From Dentipellis sp. KUC8613 (lineage: Eukaryota > Basidiomycota > Agaricomycetes > Russulales > Hericiaceae), in NCBI GenBank assembly GCA_002286715.1, contig NSJX01000100.1, forward strand, positions 42,551 to 54,310: DNA of 11,760 nucleotides, in the 5' to 3' direction. This document shows positions 1-8,500 of the stretch, piece after piece. The position numbers were made by a program, and so were the translations under genes. The first letter of the stretch is position 1. The number at the start of each line of letters is the position of its first letter. The notes under the pieces are model-generated. The model was not told where the DNA came from. It saw nothing but the letters and a program-made list of their open reading frames with translations, and did no database searches.

Positions 1-199
1 CCAGAAATCACAAGTGTGGGAACTGGTTGCCTGAAGCAGCGAAAAAGTCCTCGACACAGAGGGTGTTGACGCGGATTTCGGGCCGCCACGAACCGCTCAC
101 TGTAGCCAATGACAATCGTAATCGTGAGAGACCATTCCCCAAAGCAGCGATAAAAGTGCGCGGCGGCGGTTTTGAAAGCTGTAGTGAGAATGTCGATAC
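1..199. other. Intergenic DNA downstream of the minus-strand gene
   Basis: No open frame of useful length and no recognisable RNA gene. The stretch has a CCAAT pentamer near 105-109 and two loosely similar GCAGCGA-plus-A-run segments near 36-46 and 143-154. It lies beyond the stop codon of the minus-strand gene, so part of it is probably that gene's 3' UTR. The CCAAT could equally belong to the promoter of a neighbour outside the window. Confidence 0.4.
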
Positions 200-2092
200 T
201 TAAGACTGATTCATAGATGAATCAGAACAGCCCAATTTTCTGTCACACAAGTCAGATGCACAACTACTGAGATATGAATGAGACCAACTCACGTCACTCT
301 ATCAGCAGCACCACCAGGTTCAAAAAATTTGTCCAAAGCTGCTTGGTGTCTGTCTGTCCATGGAGTTACAGCAGGTTGCTGTGCAGTGCCAGAGCATAAG
401 GTCATGTAATAAAATTATAAGTGAAACTCACATTTTTGAGATTACGATGGTAGCCAGAGATGCAGAAAAGATGATCTCCTCTGGAGTTACCCTCAATGTC
501 TGCCCTTGGAATTTTCTCCCAGCAAGCCACAAATTCTTCACAGGCCTTGTCATAAAGTGCTAGAAGGTCATCTGAGACCTCCATGCAACTCATCTTGGCT
601 GATCTTGCAAAGAGAGTGCGGTGAAGTTGGTCCTTCACCTCTGTAGGCCTTTGCTCAGACAAGCTAGGAGGAGATGAGCTGTGGCACAGTCAAATGCAAG
701 GGCTTAACTTACTTGTCATCAAAAGGAATAAGCTGAAATTCTTTGAGAGCCTGGATTATCTCCCCAGACACCCAGGCGTCAATAATCCTCTTTCCAGAGT
801 CATCAGGAAACTGCAATCCCATCCACCCAGGCTGAGATATTGGAAGCTTCTCAGCCTGCAGCCCACCTTCTGCCACATAGATCTCCCTGCCCTTCTCTGC
901 AGCTCTTTCCTCAAGCTTCCTGTGACTTCTGGCCTCTTTGGCCTCCTTAGAACCATACCCACCTTTCCTGCTCTTTCTGGAGTATTTCTTCTTCTTCAAA
1001 GGGGCAGCTCCATCTTCAGCAACACCAGAGTTGGCGGAAGAACCTTGATCTTCATTGCCACTAGGCATATCAGCCTTGAAGGCTAGGAATAAAGTGGAGC
1101 AGAAATGAGACTGCATCATTAAGAAGGAGGACTAGACAGAAGATTCACCTGAGGGAATGCTGACAACATCCCTTTTGTAGGGCACAGAAGGTGCACTCTG
1201 CAGAGGTTGGTTGACATGCTGTACAAGGGACTCTCGGACCCAGTCCTCCTTGTAAGCCCTGCCAGACCTGGTGTGACCAACCTCCTGGTTGAGCAACTGA
1301 ACCTGAGGATCAGCATTGCCATGAGGAAGGCCTTGGTGATGCTGGATATGACGGTGTTCCACCAGTTGTGCCAGGTCAACACCAACTGTGATATGATCAC
1401 TAGTGGACGTAGACTGAGATGGAGGCAAGCTGCAGCTACAGTTAGGATAGAATGGGTGATAAGACACCCAACACTCACAGTTTATTCACAACTTTCTTCA
1501 CTGCAACCTTCAAGCTTGAAGATGGGGCCTGTGATTTAGCAATTCCCAGGACTTTGCTTGCTGCACCCTTGAGAGCAGCAGCCAAACCTGGAACAAGATA
1601 GCGCCTTCTGGGCCCTGCAAATTTCACTGTCAGAAGAAGGCAGCATGCAGCCATCACCCAGCACTCCCCGACCCCTTTTCAGCAGAGCAACAGCTGTGGC
1701 CTGCCAGCGTTCCCAAACCTTGCGAGGAGGGCACCAGCCTGGCAGACCAGACAGTGAATGCACATGCAAGTTGCCAATTTCAGCCAGCCGTCCTTCCCTC
1801 TCCACCCAGCAGAATGCGTGTGTCACCAGTGAGCGTTCTCTACCATGCATGGAGAGCACCAGCCTCACTGAATAACAAGCACACTGCAGGAGGATTGGGA
1901 ATCAGGCAGCCTATTTGACACAGAGGTAGAGCCCGGGTGAACACTGCCTGTCCATGCTCTCCTATTCACAGTTCATGCATTGAAGGACTTGCCTTCTATC
2001 CCAATATCCCCCTTTGCACCCCCCACACCTGCACCTCCTGGAGGCAGCACGCGCTGAGAAACAACAGCCTTCTGCTTTGATGCTTTTGGCAT
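200..2092 (-). CDS. Unrecognised spliced gene, basic probably nuclear fungal protein (8 exons)
   Basis: I do not recognise this protein. On the minus strand the exons that keep one reading frame are 2092-1993, 1867-1658, 1614-1479, 1435-1149, 1082-713, 663-432, 378-293 and 239-200, giving about 486 residues. Introns 2-7 are 43-66 nt; donors include GTGAGT (three times) and GTAAGT, and CTAAC or CTGAC branch-like sites precede two of the acceptors. The first intron is the weak point: it needs a GC-AG donor (GCAAGT at 1992) and is 125 nt. If that is wrong, the ATG at 1850 gives about 447 residues. The last intron (292-240) is optional, because without it the frame stops at 291-289. Visible in the protein are a Ser/Thr/Gln/His-rich stretch, a basic KKKKYSRKSRKGG block near residue 274 that looks like a nuclear localisation signal, an E/K/R-rich helical segment after it, and a compact C-terminal part rich in W, F and D. 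There are no membrane segments and no catalytic motif I can name. It is divergent from the JmjC gene across the minisatellite. Confidence 0.62.
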
Positions 2093-2300
2093 GGTCAAGG
2101 TTTGAACGAAGGACGTAGAGGCAGTGAAGTTGGTCCGAAGGAGTGGAGCTGGAGAGCAGTGGAAAGGGACAAAGCACGACGCGTCGAGTTGACGCGTCGC
2201 GCGCGCAGGGATGTTCCCACGGTCTATGTTGATCTCATCACATGACCGCACCCTTCGACGCTCGTCCTTGCCCAAGGACAGGAGTGCTACATTCGCATTC
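2093..2300 (-). promoter_or_regulatory. Probable promoter/5' leader of the minus-strand gene with paired GACGCGTC sites
   Basis: On the minus strand the 100 bases before the ATG at 2092 are rich in CT and short ACT runs, as fungal leaders often are. Two copies of the 8-bp palindrome GACGCGTC lie at 2178-2185 and 2191-2198, 13 bp apart start to start. The core ACGCGT matches the MluI cell-cycle box bound by the Mbp1/Swi6 factor in ascomycete yeasts. That this factor acts here is inference. No clear TATA box is seen. Confidence 0.4.
2264..2279. repeat. Decayed copy of the 16-bp palindrome
   Basis: GTCCTTGCCCAAGGAC differs by one central base from GTCCTTGGCCAAGGAC, which recurs at 5239 and about ten times after 10290. 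It sits about 170 bp upstream of the putative minus-strand start codon. Confidence 0.7.
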
Positions 2301-2547
2301 AGACAATCCAATACACAAGGGAAGGCACGCTTCATTCACAATGACATTCAACACATCAAATTAACTACTGTGGGTCCTATAGCTGCCACGCCCACCTCCG
2401 GACAGCGTGTGCCAACGCCTTAACTGGTGAACGAACGTCCAAGCCTTCACGCGCAAGAGTGGGACGACGAGCAGGGCAGGGCGCAAGCAATGCAGACAGG
2501 TGCCAGCAACATGCAGGCAGCCACCAGGGCGGTTCCGCAAAGTCCAA
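2301..2547. other. Unique spacer before the minisatellite
   Basis: AT-balanced sequence up to about 2427, then a gradual shift to C-rich sequence. No gene, RNA or terminator is evident. The open frames that begin here are open only because they run into the stop-poor minisatellite. Confidence 0.5.
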
Positions 2548-3299
2548 CCGCCCTCCGCCGCATTCCACGCTGTCTGCGCCTTCCGCCCGCCGTCTGCGCC
2601 ATTCGCACACCCTCCGCGCCCTCCGCCGTCCTCCGTGCGCCCTATGCGCTCTCCACGCGCCATTCCCCACTTCATTGGGCCATCGGAGCCCTCTCTGCGC
2701 CGTCCGCGCGCTGTATGCCCCGTCTGCCAGCCTCTCTGCAGGGTATGCACCCTCTGCCGTCCTCTCCACTTCCTCCGCACGTCGCGTGCGACCTCCACGG
2801 GTCTCCGCCGCCCTCTTCGCCCTTCCCGCGCCATGTACGCGCCGTCCGCCCCCACCTCTCTCCCTCCACGTGCGGCACTCGCCCTTCACCCGCCGTACGC
2901 GTCGTTGACGCGCCGTCCCCGCCGTCCGCCGTCTCGTCGCCCTCCGCGGCCTCTCGTCTCCCTCCGCGGCCTCTCGTCGCCCTCCGCCGTCTCTCGTCGC
3001 CCTCCACCGTCTGTCTTCGCCCCGCACGCCGCCTGTACACGCCCTCCGCCGCCTGTACACGCCCTCTGTCGCGTCTCGTCGCCCTCCGTCGCCTGTACGC
3101 GCCCTCCGCTGCCTCTCCTCCCCCTCCGCCACATCTCCTCCCCCTCCGCAGTCTCTACACACCCTCCGCAAGCCCTCCGTGCCCTCCACCGCCTCCGCGC
3201 GCCGTCCGCCGCCTACGCACGCCCTCCGCCGTCTCTACACGTGCTCCACCGCCTCCGCACGCCCTCCGCCGCCCTCTGCAGCCTCCACGCGCCCTTCTC

Positions 3300-3560
3300 C
3301 CGCCCTTCGTACGTCGCACACGCCGTCAACGCGCTGCATGCGCCCTCAACGTGCCGCCCTGTTCGAGGCCCCCGCACGCCGCAAGCACTCACAACCCGCC
3401 GTCCATGCCCTCCATGCGCCGTCCCTGGCCTCCTCCCGCCCTTGGCACGCCGCACACCCGTCGACGCGTCGTACGTGCTGTCGACGTGCCGCGTGCGCTG
3501 TCTTCGCGGCCTCCGCGGTCTCCACCCGCCCTGCGCCGCCTTATCCGCGCCCTCTGCGGC
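3300..3560. repeat. Higher-order block 1 inside the minisatellite
   Basis: A more complex segment begins with TTCGTACGTCGCACACGCCG at 3306, passes GCAAGCACTCACAACCC and a GTCGACGCGTCGTACG core near 3460-3473, and ends with CTTCGCGGCCTCCGCGGTCT at 3502 followed by GCCTTATCCGCG. The same order of landmarks recurs in block 2. Confidence 0.7.
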
Positions 3561-3904
3561 CTCTCGTCTCCCTCAGCCGCCTCTCGTCGCCCTCCGCCAC
3601 CTGTCGTCGCCCTCCGTCGCCTGTACGCGCCCTCCGCCGCCTCTCGTCTCCCTCAGCCGCCTCTCGTCGCCCTCAGCCCCCTCTCGTCGCCCTCCGCCAC
3701 CTCTCGTCGCCCTCCGCCACCTCTCGTCGCCCTCCGTCGCCTGTACACGCCCTCCGCCGCCACTCGTCGCCCTCCACCGCCTCCGCGTGCCGTCCGCCGC
3801 CTACCCACGCCCTCCGCCATCTCTACACGTGCTCCACCGCCTCTGCACGCCCTCCACGCCATGTGCACGCCCTCCGACGCCCTCTGCAGCCTCCACGTCC
3901 CCTT

Positions 3905-4262
3905 CTCCTGCCCTCCTCCCGCCCTTCGTACGCCGCACACGCCGTCAACGCGCTGCATCCGCCCTCAACGCGCCGTCTTCCCGCGTGCCACCCTGTTTGA
4001 GGCCCCCGCGCGCCGCAAGCACTCACAACCCACCGTATGCACTCACAACGCGCCGTCCGCGCCCTCCATGCGCCGTTCGCGCCCTCCATGCGCCGTTCGC
4101 GCCCTTCATGCGCCGTTCGCGCCCTCCTCCCGCCCTCCTCCCGCCCTTGGAATGCCGCACACGCCGTCGACGCGTCGTACGCGCTGTCAACGCGCCGCGT
4201 GTGCCGTCTTCGCGGCCTCCGCGGTCTCCAACCGCCCTGCCCCGCCTTATCCGCGCCCTCCA
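3905..4262. repeat. Higher-order block 2 inside the minisatellite
   Basis: This repeats the landmarks of block 1: TTCGTACGCCGCACACGCCG at 3926 (620 bp after block 1), GCAAGCACTCACAACCC, GTCGACGCGTCGTACG near 4166-4181, and CTTCGCGGCCTCCGCGGTCT at 4208 (706 bp after block 1). The extra length comes mainly from added 20-bp units of the type CGCCGTTCGCGCCCTCCATG near 4060-4120. Confidence 0.7.
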
Positions 4263-4639
4263 CGCGCTCTCCGCGTCCTCCACCGCCTCCGCACGCTGCA
4301 CGCTGCCTCTCCACGCCCTCCAGGCCATGTGCTCGCCCTCTGCCGCCTACGCACGCCCTCCGCCGCCTCTTGTCACCCTCCGCCGCCTCCACGCGCCGTC
4401 CGCCGCCTACGCACGCTCTCCGCCGCCCCTGCACGTCCTCCGCCGCCTCTCCTCGCCCTCCGTCGCCTGTACGCGCCCTCCGCGGCCTCTCCTCGCCCTC
4501 CGCGGCCTGTCGTCGCCCTCCACCGTCTCTCCTCCCCCCGCACGCCGTCTCTACAGGCGCTCCACCGCCTCCGCATGCCCTCCACGACATGTGCACGCCC
4601 TCCGCCGCCCTCTGCTGCCCTCCGCACCCTCCAATCGCC

Positions 4640-4795
4640 CTGTCGACACATCGTATGCGCCGTCGACGCGTCCTACCCGCTGTCGACGCGTCGTACGCGC
4701 CGTCGACACGTCGTACACGCTGTCCACGCGCCGCGTGCGCCGTCTTCGCGGCCTCCGCCGTCTCCAACCACCCTGCCCCGCCTTATCCGGACCCT
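4640..4795. repeat. Partial higher-order block 3 inside the minisatellite
   Basis: This keeps only the right half of the block: four 20-bp units beginning GTCGAC (4642, 4662, 4682, 4702), then CTTCGCGGCCTCCGCCGTCT at 4744 and GCCTTATCCGGACC. The left landmarks of blocks 1 and 2 are missing. Confidence 0.65.
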
Positions 4796-5238
4796 CCTTA
4801 CGTCCTCCGCGCCCTCCACCGCCTCCGCGCGCCGTCCGCCGCCTACGCACGCCCTCCGCTGCCCTCTCCGGTCTTCCACACGCCCTCCGCCACCTCCTCT
4901 ATCCCTTCACGCGGTGTCCTCAACCCTGTGCGCCCTTCCCGGGCCATGTATGCCCCATCTACCGCCTTCACCCACCCTCTGCCGCCTCCACGCGCCCTTC
5001 GTCGCCCCCACGCGTGCACCGCCGCCCTGCCCCACTATATGCGCTGTATGCGCTGTACGCGCAGCCCTTGCGCCCCTTCGCGTCCCGGTCCGGTCCCTCT
5101 GGGTCATCCCCTCCTGCCACTTCTCAGGCTATCTTGGGCACCAATGTAGACACACCCTTGTATTACTGCACACGATTAGAAATAGCATTGCATTTGTTGA
5201 AATCGTCCTTTCTGAAAGCCCAGCCATGAGAATGCCAC

Positions 5239-5254
5239 GTCCTTGGCCAAGGAC
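5239..5254. repeat. Perfect copy of the 16-bp palindrome
   Basis: GTCCTTGGCCAAGGAC is its own reverse complement. It lies between the end of the minisatellite and the leader of the JmjC gene, 267 bp before the chosen ATG. Confidence 0.85.
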
Positions 5255-5505
5255 GAGCTGCGTGACAAATGTGTGACAGGAGTCACATTCGTGTTCGGAC
5301 AGACACGTGTTGGACACGCGGTCGACGCGCGTCGCTGTCATCACTGGCCTTCCTCTCTCCTACAACAACAGCTCCTGCAGCTCAAATCACTGCCCTAACT
5401 GCGTGTTTTCTCTTCGTAACTCTCGTGATTCTGTCAAGTCCTACCAATGGAAGCCCATCCTCTGTGAGTTCATCAGCCAAACGCGATTTCTACAAGCAGC
5501 TGACA
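5255..5505 (+). promoter_or_regulatory. Upstream region and 5' leader of the JmjC gene
   Basis: It contains a GC-rich GGTCGACGCGCGTCG segment near 5321-5335, resembling units of the minisatellite, followed by a CT-rich and ACA-rich stretch (5345-5400) typical of fungal leaders. An in-frame ATG at 5269 would add 79 residues with one hydrophobic run, but its context is poorer (C at -3) than that of the ATG at 5506 (A at -3). No TATA box is evident. Confidence 0.4.
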
Positions 5506-8500
5506 ATGTTGCAAAGCTCACAGCCGTCTGCAAATCAAGATCAGTAAGCAGCTTTTGAATGACAAGCAGCTGGGATGGACCTTCACTCACAGCCACCAAA
5601 ATTCTTTCAGGCTTCCTGCTGTTGGGCAGCCTGTTGAGGAGTTTGACACTTGTAGGGAACAAGAGAGGGACATTCGCTTTGTGTTCACTAGCCTAAAGCT
5701 TCTGCCCTGGCACGAAGCCTCGATATTCGAAGCTGAAACCCTTGCCAGCTTGGTCCGTGATTCTGATCATTCCTCTTTGGATGAGGATGAAGGCCAGCAA
5801 TTGGTGTCCATGAGAATAGCAGTTGGCCATAGGCCCAAGTTGCAATCCATGGTGCAGGTGCGCAACAATGATGCGTAGAACTTCATTATGGCTCCCTCAT
5901 AGTTCTCTTCACAGGTTTTCATGCAGAGGGTGGATGACTGGGGCTGTCATGGCTTCTATCGTGACTTGCCTCACCTGCAAGATGTCACCATTGACAGGAT
6001 CTGGCATTTCTTCCTGCATGCACAGGAGATTTGGAGTGGCCAAATGCCAGGGTCTTTGATGAAACGAAATCTATCAATAAGCCATTCCCTGGTTATCCAG
6101 TATCACGTCGTGGATTTGGTGGCCAGACTATTTAGCACAAGTGCAGCTTCTGGAGCATCCAAAAACAAAACCTTCCCCAACCCAGATCAATACAGAAAGG
6201 TGAAGGAGGATCGTGTGCTGGGAAAGGTCAGACTGAACATCCTTTCTCTTTCACAAGCTACAAATTGTCTTTCTAGATACTGGACTCCCTCAACAATTGG
6301 CAAGAGGCCTTGGCACTTGCACATGCAGCTGCAGGACAGAATCAGAAGCAAGAAAAAGCCTCTCTGGATGCTGCACTCCAGCAAACATGGGACCTGGCCA
6401 CCTGGGATGCTGCATCCTCAGAGACAGTGACAAACAGTCTGATGAAGAAAGCCTCTGGGAATAATGGCAAAATGTTGATGTACAACATCTTGGCAAACTT
6501 TGAATGGGCTGCTGTAGCCTTAAATCTAGTGATGAGTGTGAGCATATCTGGATGTCATGTTACATTTTGACAAGGTGCTCAGAAATTCTCCTACCACCAG
6601 GGGGATGTTTTCCTTGATACAGCATTCCTGAAGAACAAATACCCTCAGTTTGTCCATATTTCTTTCTGCTTTTGTTATGCTGCTAACAATATTTCTGGAA
6701 TATGTAGGATGTCACATGGGGATAAACTGGAGATCTCAAAAGCTCTGAGCCCTTTGGCTATGGCTCTCTGCTCATCTCCTCTAGTATTGCTAGGGAAGCT
6801 GTCTCTATACAGCAATGTGATTTCCCAGGCAAAATACATGCAGGTAAGGAAGGCCCTTTACACTGTGCACTGTTGCCAAAGACTCATTTGGGCCTGTTTC
6901 AGACCCTGTTGGCCATGGGAAATGCTGGGAGACCTGCTCTCTTAGAGGAGGCAGAACTTGCAGTCTGGAAGACTCTATTTCTGGTGGCCAGAGGTGCTGA
7001 TGTCAAGACCAGCATAAAGAATCTGCTGAACTGGTGGAAGACCACAGAGGAATCCCATCCAGAAGAGCCCAAAGAAACCTTTATGTGGTTTTTGGAGCCC
7101 ACTGCTGCTAGTAAGTGAAAAATCAAATTCTGCAAGTGTGTTGCTCACCAAAGTTATTTCAGGGTTGGCTAATGTCACAGAGGACACAGGGGAAGCTAGC
7201 CAAAGCCCATTGCAGTATAAAAAAGAGGTGGCTGAGTTTGATCAAGTCATGACAGATTCTCTGCCTGAAATCAGGGAGATCTGGCCAACCTTTGACCCTG
7301 AAGACTCAAAAATGATTGGGGTCTTCAAGACTTTGACAGAGAAGATCAAGAAAGAGGTAAGGTTGCTTACTGTGATGAATTGATATGCTAATGTTTTGCT
7401 AGGTGTCTAAGGCTGATTCTGAGGAATCCACAGAGGAGTCTGGAGATGAAGAAGAAGATGAACAGGAAGAGGAAGAAGAAGAAGAAGAAGAAGAAGAAGA
7501 AGATTTGAATGATGAAGCTCCCAAAAAAGTGCAGGTGAAGCCAGTGAGTTCCACATCTAGCTCCAAAGCCACCACTGGAAAGAGGAAGGCTGGAGGGGGA
7601 GGTGGTGGTGGTGGAACAGGCTCCAAGAAAGGGTCCAAAAAGAAGTCAAAGGCCAAGAAGTCCAAGAAAAGCAGCAAACAGATGTCTGATGCTGAGCCTG
7701 AGCCTGAAGAAGATCAGGCTTCAGAGTCTTCATGGGCTCCCTTGAAGCGTATCACCAAGACCCCAAAGGACATTGGTTTGCAGAAGAGATTTGCTGGCTA
7801 TCTGGAGAGCAAACAGGACATGGCCCCTGTTGGTGCAGTAAGCTATGTCACACATGGATTGACTTCTGTTACTAACACCCCTTGCAGCATGACATGGCTG
7901 ATGTAGATAACAAACCAGCACAGGTGAGGGGTTGAACTGGTCATGAAATGCTTCTTCTCATTTGTTATTTTAGCTGGCAGAAACTACTGTGAAGCTGGCA
8001 GCCTATGACCCTGCTGCTGATGCTTTGGTGGAAGTAGACATGCAGCCCCTCATCATGGTCAATGAGGTATGACTGGAAATTTTCAATGTGTTTTTCAAAC
8101 CCTCATATAGCAGCAGGATGAAATTCAAGTCTCCATTGCTGGAGAATTGCAGACTGCCCTTCTCAAAACCATGATTGATGGAGAGCTGAGGGTTCTCAAG
8201 GACCCAGCTACTTCTCAGATCAAGGTCATGACTTGTGAAGAGCTGATCCAGCATGATGAGAGCAGTGTGCAGGCTATCTTCAGGAGCCAGAATATTTTGG
8301 TAACAGATGTACCCTCTCCCATGTTCTCTTGGAAATGGGACAAGCCCTCAATGGCACGTCTGGGAAGCATATCCCAACCAGTCGAAATCCAAGGTGATTA
8401 ATTCTTGACTTCAAGTTTGTCTTTATACTGAAAACAGATCAGACATGGCCCACAGAAGTAGTGAGGACCACCAGGCACAACTGAGGTTGGGTAAGAGAGC

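Larger units (their letters stand above)
2548..5090. repeat. C-rich minisatellite with a 20-bp beat, about 2.5 kb
   Basis: Much of this stretch is a tandem array with a 20-base step, most regular at about 2930-3300, 3560-3900 and 4340-4560. A typical unit is CTCTCGTCGCCCTCCGCCGC, with variants such as CTGTACACGCCCTCCGCCGC and CTCCACCGCCTCCGCACGCC. The plus strand is strongly enriched in C over G and almost lacks TAA, TAG and TGA, so two plus frames stay open for over 900 codons, the third for hundreds, and the minus strand for about 270. Because 20 is not a multiple of 3, each frame passes through the same unit in all three phases and translates to a 20-residue Pro/Arg/Ser/Ala/Leu repeat. That is what a non-coding satellite gives. 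The edges are gradual and the coordinates approximate. It separates the promoters of two divergent genes. Confidence 0.85.

Noticed and set aside
694..1086. Plus-strand open frame of 130 codons
   Set aside because: It is antisense to exon 5 of the minus-strand gene, whose frame, splice phases and amino-acid make-up are more convincing.
2548..5090. G-quadruplex array on the minus strand
   Set aside because: Runs of three G occur about once per 20 bases, too far apart for typical quadruplex loops.
2427..5276. Open frames of 949 and 909 codons on the plus strand, and 270-314 codons on the minus strand
   Set aside because: They are open because the 20-bp array lacks stop triplets. Several frames are open at once, the products are low-complexity Pro/Arg/Ser or Gly/Arg/Glu, and the unit is not a multiple of 3.
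5269..5505. Start of the JmjC gene at the in-frame ATG 5269
   Set aside because: The added 79 residues look like translated leader, with poor start context. I kept it only as an alternative.
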